In this document: positions 1 to 5,146 of the stretch, piece by piece
Numbering within the stretch: position 1 is the first letter of the stretch
How the letters are laid out: the number at the start of each line of letters is the position of its first letter
Assembly: GCA_030617525.1 (NCBI GenBank)
Contig: JAUWVG010000162.1
Span: forward strand, 1-6,125
DNA from: Candidatus Aminicenantota bacterium
Lineage (GTDB): Bacteria; Acidobacteriota; Aminicenantia; Aminicenantales; Aminicenantaceae
Direction: 5' to 3'
DNA length: 6,125 nucleotides
Position numbers and translations under genes: made by a program
Notes under the pieces: generated by a model
Seen by the model: only the letters and a program-made list of their open reading frames with translations
Database searches by the model: none
Told to the model about the DNA's origin: nothing

Positions 1-277
1 AGAATTCATAAAAAATGATTCTGCTGAGAGAGGCCGTCTTCCTGTCCAGATTAAAAACTATGGGAACAACACGTCTGTGCTCCGTAAGTTCAAAGGGAGA
101 AATTTTGCCGGTCCTACCGAAGCCCAGGTTAAGATGATGTACAAAGGTCTGGGAGAATGGAAGCTCGTTGATCTAAAATACAAAAACAAAGAAAACAAGG
201 ACATCCAGCGGACGATCCTGTACGTGTATGTCAATGGAGACTGGATGGTCGGCGACGGTGGGGAACTGATTAAATAA
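1..277 (+). CDS. Unrecognised protein, C-terminal 91 residues (5' truncated)
   Basis: The frame beginning at base 2 stays open from the window edge to a TAA at 275-277, so this is the tail of a longer gene. A GTG at 77 could be read as a start, but the open frame continues upstream with similar composition and no ribosome binding site precedes the GTG, so I treat it as internal. The visible part is soluble, rich in Lys, Gly and aromatic residues, and ends in an alternating beta-like pattern (ILYVYVNGDWMVGDGGELIK). Such an ending resembles the last strands of NTF2-like or other small beta-rich domains, but this is only a structural impression. No catalytic motif or membrane segment is visible. 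I do not recognise the family. The stop is followed by a pyrimidine-rich stretch and, about 130 bases later, a terminator-like hairpin. Confidence 0.7.
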   Translation, partial: EFIKNDSAERGRLPVQIKNYGNNTSVLRKFKGRNFAGPTEAQVKMMYKGLGEWKLVDLKYKNKENKDIQRTILYVYVNGDWMVGDGGELIK

Positions 278-537
278 CACAGCTCTTTTTGTCTTCTTGA
301 ATTTTCCTTCCTTTTTCTACGCACTTTGGCATGGAATTTGCTCTATTCTCTGTCTGGTAGATTCCGAGGGAGAAGAATGCCTAAATATCATACACAACCA
401 GAAAAGTTCGAAGACATTTTGTCTTCTTTTACGGGATCTCGCATCTTCATAACTGGGTTAAATATGTTCAATACGAATGAATGTAAAAAAATAAGACAGA
501 AAAGCCAACCATCAGCATGCTTTTTTCGTCTATATAA
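278..537. other. Non-coding gap between two co-oriented genes
   Basis: These 260 bases hold a pyrimidine-rich tract just after the upstream stop (about 286-319), a terminator-like hairpin at 410-430, and an AT-rich stretch leading to the kinase-fold gene. A frame from a TTG at 326 to 541 is open, but it lacks a ribosome binding site, has unconvincing composition and contains the hairpin, so I do not call it. I see no convincing -35/-10 pair before 538. Confidence 0.6.
410..430 (+). terminator. Candidate Rho-independent terminator
   Basis: GAAGACA (410-416) and TGTCTTC (420-426) form a perfect 7-bp stem around a TTT loop, followed directly by TTTT (427-430). The stem has only three G-C pairs, so it would be a weak terminator. 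It would end the transcript of the gene that stops at 277 and isolate the kinase-fold gene downstream. Confidence 0.5.
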
Positions 538-1374
538 ATGAGAAAGACAATGAAGAGATACACACTCATACTCGTGCTTTTTGCCGCCGCCCTATTATGT
601 CGCCCAACTCTTGCACAATTCACTCCCGATGAAATTAAACAGAGAGATTATTGGGAAGAATATCTAAGCACAGCTAAGATTTTAAGCAGTCGGCAGCTGA
701 GCCGTAAGAGGGGTATTACTCAACCTTATGTGTTGCTTCTTGAAAAAGACGGCATAGCACGCAAGGCGATCTGGAAACCTATTGAGGGGCTCCAAAAAGG
801 ATTTGCAGAAAATTGGAGATGGGAGATTGCGGCCTATCGGCTGGATAAATATCTGGGATTGAATATGATCCCTCCGACTGTCGAAAGAAAGCATTTGCAG
901 AAACGAGGATCCATCCAGCTGTGGATCAAAGCAAGTACGGGCTTAAAAGAAAAAAATGGGAAAAATTATGCCTTTGTGCAGAACAAAACATCAGCCTGGA
1001 ATCGTTCGATGTTCTTGCAGCGGGCTTTTGATAATTTGATCGCAAATGAAGACCGCCACCTGGGGAATTATCTTATTACAAAAGATAAAAGAATTTTGCT
1101 TATCGATCACTCCCGGTCTTTTCGAACCTCAAAAGAATACACTTCTGATCTCATCTTTTCTGAAAATCACAGGGATGGAAACCTGATGATGAGGCAGCTC
1201 CCTATTTCTTTTATTGAAAAAATAAAGGCCCTTGATAGTGAATTGATAAGGGATATAACAGGTCATTACTTGACCGATAACGAAATAGATGCAGTTTTAC
1301 TGCGCAGAGACCTCGTTCTTGAAGAGGTCAATCGAATTATTGGAGAATTTGGTCCATCAGATGTCCTTTATTAA
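538..1374 (+). CDS. Secreted PI3K/HipA/Fam20-like kinase-fold protein
   Basis: The 278-aa product begins with a basic N-region and a hydrophobic core (about residues 8-20), then a type I signal peptidase site after T-L-A26. Cys21 is not in a proper lipobox. The mature part carries the landmarks of the atypical PI3/4-kinase and HipA fold: a strand with Lys80 (AIWKP) as the likely ATP-binding lysine; a helix with Glu96 (WRWEIAAYRLDKYLGL) leading into IPPTVER; the catalytic-loop motif D172-R-H-x-x-N177 within NLIANEDRHLGN; and Asp190 in LLIDHSRSF, equivalent to the metal-binding DFG aspartate. All key positions are intact, so it may be active. The C-terminal 80 residues are helical. Known relatives of the fold phosphorylate lipids or proteins (PI3K, HipA, Fam20C); the substrate here is unknown, as is the ATP source outside the cytoplasm. 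Start: ATG 538 is given, but ATG 550 (Met5) has a slightly better upstream GAGAAAG and a more typical signal peptide. It stands alone, convergent with the next gene. Confidence 0.72.
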   Translation: MRKTMKRYTLILVLFAAALLCRPTLAQFTPDEIKQRDYWEEYLSTAKILSSRQLSRKRGITQPYVLLLEKDGIARKAIWKPIEGLQKGFAENWRWEIAAYRLDKYLGLNMIPPTVERKHLQKRGSIQLWIKASTGLKEKNGKNYAFVQNKTSAWNRSMFLQRAFDNLIANEDRHLGNYLITKDKRILLIDHSRSFRTSKEYTSDLIFSENHRDGNLMMRQLPISFIEKIKALDSELIRDITGHYLTDNEIDAVLLRRDLVLEEVNRIIGEFGPSDVLY

Positions 1375-1380
1375 AGGACA
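1362..1380. repeat. Perfect 9+9 palindrome over the stop codon
   Basis: TGTCCTTTA (1362-1370) and TAAAGGACA (1372-1380) are exact reverse complements around a single T at 1371. The right arm contains the TAA stop of the kinase-fold gene. As RNA it would fold with a shorter stem of about 7-8 bp. No T-run follows. It directly abuts a second, larger inverted repeat. Confidence 0.6.
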
Positions 1381-1434
1381 GGGGGCGTTCCTGATTTATC
1401 CCTCCTGAGAGATGTCACTTCCAGGATCGTCCCC
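1381..1434. terminator. GC-rich inverted repeat between convergent genes, possible terminator
   Basis: GGGGGCGTTCCTG (1381-1393) pairs with CAGGATCGTCCCC (1422-1434) across a 28-base loop. On the + strand, 12 of 13 positions pair, one of them a G-U wobble. TTTTT begins at 1444, about nine bases after the stem, which is far for a classical terminator. The position between two converging stops fits a transcription end, but the long loop also fits a small intergenic repeat. Confidence 0.4.
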
Positions 1435-1446
1435 TCTGATGGCTTT

Positions 1447-1776
1447 TTATTTAAAAAATAGAATCATTCCGATCAATCCCCGGGAGATCATTCCAAAACT
1501 GATGAAACCGTGAAACCAGTTGTAATTGGGGAATTTGAGATAAATAACTGCCATAACCGCCCCTAAAACTACGAGTTCTAAAGAACTTGCTTTAAATATT
1601 AAATTTGTCTCTCTTTCGTCGGGTATTGATTTGGATCTTGCCAGGATCAATCCAATAAAAAAGAGGATTAGCCCTAAAAGACCTATGTCACCCCAAATAA
1701 GGGTGAAAATAAAGACCAATATTCCAGCGCAGAGTTCAACTACAAAAAAAAGTAAATTGTTGCCGCGAATTTTCAT
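1447..1776 (-). CDS. Small integral membrane protein with DERE motif, partner of XRE regulator
   Basis: I place the start at the ATG at 1776-1774, because AAGGAG (1788-1783) lies six bases upstream. A start at 1809 would add 11 residues but has no such site. The 109-aa product has four predicted membrane segments, at about residues 8-28, 31-46, 66-81 and 88-108. Between the second and third lies a polar loop with D53-E-R-E56 followed by a KAS segment. A DERE-type loop followed by a KA motif is typical of small membrane proteins (DUF2178-like) that are encoded next to short XRE regulators in bacteria and archaea. I assign the family from memory of this pattern, with moderate certainty. The function of such proteins is not established. 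The gene starts 36 bases after the regulator stop and is probably co-transcribed with it. Confidence 0.72.
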   Translation of the reverse strand: MKIRGNNLLFFVVELCAGILVFIFTLIWGDIGLLGLILFFIGLILARSKSIPDERETNLIFKASSLELVVLGAVMAVIYLKFPNYNWFHGFISFGMISRGLIGMILFFK

Positions 1777-1782
1777 TCTTTT

Positions 1783-1788
1783 CTCCTT
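1783..1788 (-). promoter_or_regulatory. Shine-Dalgarno site deciding the membrane-protein start
   Basis: AAGGAG on the - strand, six bases before the ATG at 1776. This is the strongest ribosome binding site near the gene and favours the shorter 109-aa product over a 120-aa form from 1809. Confidence 0.75.
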
Positions 1789-1812
1789 TTTGTGATTCTG
1801 TGGTTTCATCTT

Positions 1813-2013
1813 TTATTCTAAATAGAAAATATCTTCTACCGGACTTTGAAAGACTTGAGCGATTAGTAAAGCAAGTCTGACAGACGGATTAAACTTGCCC
1901 CTTTCTATGGCATGAATGGTTTGTCTGGAAACCTTAACCAAATCTGCAAGCTGCTTCTGGGTCATCTCATCTTTCAGAAATCGGTATTTTCTCAAGTTGG
2001 TTTTTAATGTCAT
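1813..2013 (-). CDS. XRE-family HTH transcriptional regulator, 66 aa
   Basis: A single-domain Cro/C1-type DNA-binding protein. The helix-turn-helix spans TQKQLADLVKV (residues 18-28, positioning helix) and SRQTIHAIERGK (29-40, recognition helix), followed by the NPSVRLALLIAQVF helix and a C-terminal VEDIF segment. Its length of 66 residues is the usual size for short YgzD/YozG-type regulators. GGAGG (2028-2024) lies ten bases before the ATG at 2013, a slightly long but credible spacing. It precedes the membrane protein gene on the same strand, and a promoter with two operator-like palindromes lies just upstream. Autorepression of the pair is therefore likely. The small size leaves no ligand-binding domain, so any signal would have to come through a partner, perhaps the membrane protein (inference). 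Confidence 0.92.
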   Translation of the reverse strand: MTLKTNLRKYRFLKDEMTQKQLADLVKVSRQTIHAIERGKFNPSVRLALLIAQVFQSPVEDIFYLE

Positions 2014-2057
2014 CAGAAATATGCCTCCATAAGAATGGATGTTTGGTCAATTAAACA

Positions 2058-2092
2058 CGACATAAAGTAAATAATAAATGACATAATGTCAA
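2058..2092 (-). promoter_or_regulatory. Promoter of the XRE/membrane-protein pair with two operator-like sites
   Basis: On the - strand TTGACA (2092-2087) is followed by a 17-base spacer and TACTTT (2069-2064), a perfect -35 with a weak -10. The -35 lies in the perfect palindrome TGACAT-A-ATGTCA (2079-2091). A degenerate copy, CGACATAAAGTAA (2058-2070, 10 of 13 matching), covers the -10. Their centres (2064 and 2085) are 21 bp apart, two helical turns, so two dimers would bind the same DNA face. The likely ligand is the adjacent HTH protein. Confidence 0.65.
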
Positions 2093-2175
2093 GTTAAATT
2101 TATTTTTGTAAATAAAACTTGTCTAATTTAACCATATTTGAAATGTTTGCAGGTATTTAAAAAAATGATGAGATT

Positions 2176-2343
2176 ATGAGTTTCCAGATAGAAAAATACA
2201 TACGAGCTGCCACCGGACAGGATATTACATCCGGGATTATTGCTGTGATACAGTCATTCGAGTCAAGGATCAATCTGCATCCCCACCTCCACAAGCCTTT
2301 CCTCAGTTGGCTATGTCAGCTGAGGATAGAGAGGAATAAATGA
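2176..2343 (+). pseudogene. IS91-family (Y2/HUH) transposase fragment
   Basis: A 55-codon frame from ATG 2176 to TGA 2341-2343 encodes GIIAVIQSFESRINLHPHLH at residues 20-39. This matches the core of Y2 transposases of the IS91/IS801 type, in which a segment like (G)xxAVxQSFGS(x)xxxHPHLH contains the HUH metal-binding histidines. I recognise it from memory of the family. Here the usual Gly after QSF is Glu. Right after HPHLH the typical continuation (a short hydrophobic strand then a Gly-rich turn) is lost and an unrelated tail follows. A full transposase is several hundred residues long and also needs downstream catalytic tyrosines, which are absent. The upstream part is also missing: the frame is stopped at 2158-2160. 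It is a deletion remnant and not a functional gene. Confidence 0.68.
2301..2325 (+). repeat. Stem-loop next to the transposase relic
   Basis: CCTCAGTTG (2301-2309) pairs with CAGCTGAGG (2317-2325) around a 7-base loop, giving nine pairs with one G-U on the + strand. On the - strand the same position would be an A-C mismatch. It lies just past the HPHLH codons. It could be a structured end left by the element, or a terminator-like hairpin behind the - strand gene ending at 2349, though no T-run follows in either direction. Confidence 0.5.
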
Positions 2344-2348
2344 GGGGG

Positions 2349-2921
2349 CTATTTTGAGAATTTTAGCTTTGCGAATATGTCCTTGTTTATTTCTGTAACC
2401 GGAGTTTTACTGTTTACGACTGATATTTCAAGTGTGGATTTGACTGCCTGGGGTGGTTCACAGGTCTGGTCATTGCAGGCTTGATAATAAAATTCCACCG
2501 GGATTTTATGTTTACCCAGTTCTAAATCCTCCGGCACATCAATTATTGCTCCTATAAAAAATTCTCCCTCAAAAACGGATGCCGGTTCATCCGAAAAAGA
2601 CATATCTAATATGAGCGGATCCGGATATATGATCTTTGTGATTTTGAAATTCCTGTCAGAGAGAAGATCAAAAGATGTGGGGATGAGGAATTCGTCATTG
2701 GGAGTATCAGAGTTGATGTGCCAGCCGTTTTCAATTTTGACCTTAACGGCGACCTTGAGTTGGCGGTTGAGAGGGAGTTTATCCAGGTTCTGATACAATT
2801 TGATTGTTATGCGGTTTTCCTCTTCTTCAGATTGAGCGAAATTTACTGAGCCCAAAAGCAGTAGAGCCAATAGAATGCAGAAAACCGTTACGGTTTTTAA
2901 ATTTTTCATGAGTTTTATCAT
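2349..2921 (-). CDS. Periplasmic DsbD N-terminal (alpha) domain-like protein
   Basis: The 190-aa product has an N-terminal signal peptide (hydrophobic core about residues 11-24, cleavage after N-F-A29). An immunoglobulin-like beta domain follows, matching the N-terminal domain of thiol:disulfide interchange protein DsbD. Signatures are GWHINSDTPNDEFLIPTSF (residues 66-84) and FYYQACNDQTCEPP (144-157). Cys149 and Cys154 would be the redox pair that passes electrons to periplasmic partners such as DsbC or cytochrome c maturation proteins. In full DsbD this domain is followed by eight membrane segments and a thioredoxin domain. Here the protein ends about 30 residues after the pair, so the transmembrane reductant must be encoded elsewhere (a CcdA- or DsbD-like protein; inference). 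ATG 2921 is given; ATG 2909 (Met5) would give an equally good signal peptide. A TATAAT promoter lies just upstream, divergent from the metzincin/TPR gene. Confidence 0.85.
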   Translation of the reverse strand: MIKLMKNLKTVTVFCILLALLLLGSVNFAQSEEEENRITIKLYQNLDKLPLNRQLKVAVKVKIENGWHINSDTPNDEFLIPTSFDLLSDRNFKITKIIYPDPLILDMSFSDEPASVFEGEFFIGAIIDVPEDLELGKHKIPVEFYYQACNDQTCEPPQAVKSTLEISVVNSKTPVTEINKDIFAKLKFSK

Positions 2922-2949
2922 CCCATTATTTCGGTAAAATCAAAGCTGT

Positions 2950-2978
2950 ATTATAGACTTTCTATTGGACTTTGTCTC
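2950..2978 (-). promoter_or_regulatory. Promoter of the DsbD-alpha-like gene
   Basis: On the - strand a perfect TATAAT (2955-2950) is preceded by a 17-base spacer and GAGACA (2978-2973), four of six matching the -35 consensus. The predicted leader before ATG 2921 is about 20 bases. Confidence 0.6.
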
Positions 2979-2988
2979 CACAAAAAAC

Positions 2989-3018
2989 TTGACAAGGTTC
3001 GAAAAGACATATTGTATA
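2989..3018 (+). promoter_or_regulatory. Promoter of the metzincin/TPR gene
   Basis: A perfect TTGACA (2989-2994), itself within the odd palindrome CTTG-A-CAAG, is followed after 18 bases by TGTATA (3013-3018). TATATA at 3015-3020 is an alternative with long spacing. The -35 boxes of the two divergent promoters are only ten bases apart, so a single regulator could affect both genes. Confidence 0.5.
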
Positions 3019-3030
3019 TAAACAAGGGAT

Positions 3031-3045
3031 GGAGGATTAGTATTG
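3031..3045 (+). promoter_or_regulatory. Ribosome binding site fixing a TTG start
   Basis: GGAGG (3031-3035) sits seven bases before TTG at 3043-3045. No in-frame ATG occurs until about codon 98, inside the protease domain and after the signal peptide. The TTG is therefore the start. Confidence 0.8.
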
Positions 3046-4899
3046 CGGGAAAATATTCCCAACTTTAAGATAATTCTTTCAAAATATCGGATTTTTCTCA
3101 TCTTTTTCATTTTATTTTCCCTCCTTTTTAAATCAGGATTTTCACAAAATCAATCCTCCCGAACCGTGTTTGTCAAAATTGTCGTTGATGAAGAATTCAG
3201 GAGAAAAGACTCCTGGCGCCGAGAGGCAAGGCGGCTGATTTATGAAACATCTCGAATTTTTAAGGATAATTTTGGCATAGAGTTTAAACTTCAGAGTATT
3301 GAATCCTGGTATTCACCGAATACACTGTTCTCCATGCATGCTCTTCTGAAAGACTTGAGACAAAAAAATGCCAAGGAAGACGCCGACATAATCCTCGGAT
3401 TGACTTCACAGTATCATCTTAAGAATGATCTTTTGGGTGTGGCATCCTATCTGAATGGATTCGTCCTTCTGAGAAGGGTAAACTCTAGCTTTGTCATGAG
3501 GCAGACGTTGGTCCATGAATTCGGTCATCTTTTTGGAGCGATAGATCTTAATGAAAAAAAATCTGTAATGGGGAATGGTCAAATAGTTGAGTTTTTCGAT
3601 GAATTCTCCAAAAGCATTATATTTGTGAACAAACACAGGAGTTTTCAACCCGGATCTTTTCCCCTTTCTCAACAGAGGTTTGATGAAGCGCTTTCTCTCT
3701 ATGGAGAGCGAAAAAATCTCAACCTGAAGGAGACCGATCTTCATGTCCTGCTGGCTCTCATCTATTTAGAAAAAGGCGAGTTCGATGCCGTTGCCGAGGA
3801 GTGTATTCAAGCCATTCAAGTGGAGGCAGATCTCCCTGAAGTTCTCAACCTTTTGGGGATTTCATACCGGAAAAGCGGCCAAATTGACAAGGCCATAGAG
3901 GTTTATGAAAAGGTGAATCAGATCCGCCCCGATATTACAGAGGTGCACTTTAATCTGGGGATTGCCTACATGAAAAAAGGCAAAACCACTCAGGCTGAGC
4001 TGGAATTTAAAGAAGCCATCAAGCTCAATCCCAATTATGCCAAAGCCTACTCCAATCTTGGCCATCTCTACTTCAGTTCCGGAAGAATTGACGAGGCCAT
4101 AAAAGAGACCAGAAAGGCACTGAAGATACGGCCAGATTTCCCGGAAGCTCTCAATAATATGGGCAGTATTTATATGCAGAGAAAGCTTGTCGATCTGGCT
4201 GCTATAGAATACCGAAAAGCGGTTGAAGCCAATCAGAAATTTCCGGAAGCTCATTACAATTTAGGACGTGTCTTTCTTTTCAAAGGGAATTTGGATTTAG
4301 CCGTCCTGGAATTCAAGAGGGCGATTCAACTCAATCCTGGCTACTACAAAGCATACTCCAATCTGGCCTCAGCTTTGTTGAAGAAGGGACAACCTGAAGA
4401 GGCATTAAAAGCGAGCCAGAAGAGCATCGCCATCAAACCGGACTATGCTTTTGCTTATTTTAATCAGGGCAGCGCATATTTGCAGTTGGGAGACATTAAA
4501 CTGGCGAAAAAATCTTGTCTCTTGTCCATCTCTCTCGATCCCCTTTTGCCGGAATCATATAACCTTTTAGGTCTTGTGCTGATGAAAGAAGGAGACCCTC
4601 AAGCGGGAATTCAGGCTTGCTTGAAGGCCTTGGAGCTGAATCCGGACTTTCTCGAAGCTCATCTCAACCTGGGACACTACCATTTCAGTCTGAATCATTT
4701 CACTCAAGCCGCAACTTTTTATGAAAATGTGGTCCGTATCGATCCTCAATATTCGCAGGCATATAATAACCTGGCTGTCATATTTTATTTTAAAGAAAAC
4801 TTCACTCTGTCTTCTCAATACATGAGAAAAGCCGAAGGATTGGGACTTTCTGTGCATCCTGATTTTAAAAAGCAGTTGGGCACAAAACTTAAAAAATAG
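3043..4899 (+). CDS. Exported metzincin-like metalloprotease fused to eleven TPRs
   Basis: The 618-aa product starts at TTG behind a good GGAGG. A signal peptide has its core at about residues 16-29 and a probable cleavage after G-F-S34. Residues 40-180 form a zinc-protease-like domain: H158-E-F-G-H162-L-F-G165-A-I-D168 is the extended metzincin motif HExxHxxGxxD, and S174-V-M176-G supplies the Met-turn a few residues later. Asp instead of His as third ligand is known from snapalysin-type enzymes. After a linker (about 180-230), eleven 34-residue tetratricopeptide repeats run with exact 34-residue register, beginning near residues 232, 266, 300, 334, 368, 402, 436, 470, 504, 538 and 572, with typical LG...Y...G...A...A...P spacing. 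TPRs bind peptides or partner proteins, so they may recruit substrates or place the protease in a complex in the periplasm or on the membrane (inference). All zinc-ligand positions are present. The substrate is unknown. It is divergent from the DsbD-like gene. Confidence 0.85.
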   Translation: MRENIPNFKIILSKYRIFLIFFILFSLLFKSGFSQNQSSRTVFVKIVVDEEFRRKDSWRREARRLIYETSRIFKDNFGIEFKLQSIESWYSPNTLFSMHALLKDLRQKNAKEDADIILGLTSQYHLKNDLLGVASYLNGFVLLRRVNSSFVMRQTLVHEFGHLFGAIDLNEKKSVMGNGQIVEFFDEFSKSIIFVNKHRSFQPGSFPLSQQRFDEALSLYGERKNLNLKETDLHVLLALIYLEKGEFDAVAEECIQAIQVEADLPEVLNLLGISYRKSGQIDKAIEVYEKVNQIRPDITEVHFNLGIAYMKKGKTTQAELEFKEAIKLNPNYAKAYSNLGHLYFSSGRIDEAIKETRKALKIRPDFPEALNNMGSIYMQRKLVDLAAIEYRKAVEANQKFPEAHYNLGRVFLFKGNLDLAVLEFKRAIQLNPGYYKAYSNLASALLKKGQPEEALKASQKSIAIKPDYAFAYFNQGSAYLQLGDIKLAKKSCLLSISLDPLLPESYNLLGLVLMKEGDPQAGIQACLKALELNPDFLEAHLNLGHYHFSLNHFTQAATFYENVVRIDPQYSQAYNNLAVIFYFKENFTLSSQYMRKAEGLGLSVHPDFKKQLGTKLKK

Positions 4900-5057
4900 T
4901 CCCGGACGTTTAGCTTTTTATCCTTTTCTTGTGAAGGAAGCATCCGCATTTCCGTGTTTTTTTTAGAGTTCTGGGAAGATGATGGAGAAATCCGTATGGA
5001 GGACGAGCGGGCATGGTTCATCTCCTTCGTGAGGAGAGGAGAGCGAGGAGGGAATCG

Positions 5058-5074
5058 AGCGAGTTTTTCTCGCT
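5058..5074. repeat. Short perfect hairpin with T5 loop
   Basis: AGCGAG (5058-5063) and CTCGCT (5069-5074) flank TTTTT. The stem is GC-rich and perfect. It could stall transcripts in the convergent gap, but neither strand has a T-run after the stem. Confidence 0.5.
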
Positions 5075-5077
5075 GGG

Positions 5078-5132
5078 GAAAACGAAGCGTGATTTCTAGT
5101 CACTTTACAGAACTCGTTTTCTTAAAATCACG
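5078..5132. repeat. Two interleaved 8-bp inverted repeats
   Basis: GAAAACGA (5078-5085) is complementary to TCGTTTTC (5114-5121), and CGTGATTT (5088-5095) to AAATCACG (5125-5132). The order a-b-a'-b' means that both stems together would form a pseudoknot-like topology; otherwise they are alternative hairpins. The region may belong to a dispersed intergenic repeat, which cannot be tested within this window. Confidence 0.5.
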
Positions 5133-5146
5133 GGATGGGGATGCTT

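Larger units (their letters stand above)
2014..2348. other. Stretch without an intact gene: promoter plus transposase relic
   Basis: This 335-base gap has two halves. The left half (to about 2175) is very AT-rich and holds the XRE promoter and operators plus an AT hairpin (TTTATTT 2099-2105 with AAATAAA 2110-2116). The right half is richer in GC and carries the remnant of an IS91-type transposase and a stem-loop at 2301-2325. The change in composition near 2175 suggests that the right half has a different origin. Confidence 0.6.
4900..5146. other. Convergent intergenic region rich in inverted repeats
   Basis: No convincing gene lies in these 247 bases; a + strand frame from 4954 has skewed composition (Arg, Gly, Glu from a purine-rich tract) and lacks a ribosome binding site. 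Visible structures are TCTCCT/AGGAGA (5021-5026 with 5032-5037), AGCGAG-TTTTT-CTCGCT (5058-5074), and two 8-base inverted repeats that interleave at 5078-5132. It separates two genes ending toward each other, so bidirectional termination is plausible, although no stem is followed by a clean T-run. Confidence 0.55.

Noticed and set aside
58..324. 88-codon - strand frame opposite the first partial gene
   Set aside because: Antisense shadow of the + strand frame, with Ser/Leu/Pro-rich composition and no recognisable domain.
326..541. 71-codon + strand frame overlapping the kinase-fold start by ATGA
   Set aside because: TTG start without a ribosome binding site, low-quality composition, and an internal terminator-like hairpin; overlap alone is not enough.
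2099..2116. AT-only hairpin TTTATTT/AAATAAA upstream of the XRE promoter
   Set aside because: Very AT-rich sequence makes such pairings likely by chance; no downstream T-run relevant to a gene end.
2611..2793. 60-codon + strand frame opposite the DsbD-like gene
   Set aside because: Antisense shadow of a gene with strong family signatures.
3406..4254. Long - strand frames (3406-3744, 3862-4254) inside the metzincin/TPR gene
   Set aside because: They mirror the TPR/protease coding strand; no ribosome binding sites or family motifs, and the + strand has unambiguous domains.
3730..4860. Possible DNA-level tandem repeats in the TPR region
   Set aside because: The 34-residue periodicity is at the protein level; the DNA of the units is diverged and shows no recent duplication by eye.
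4890..4920. TAAAAA/TTTTTA pairing right after the TPR gene stop as a terminator
   Set aside because: A-T only stem with a 19-base loop; too weak to support a terminator call.
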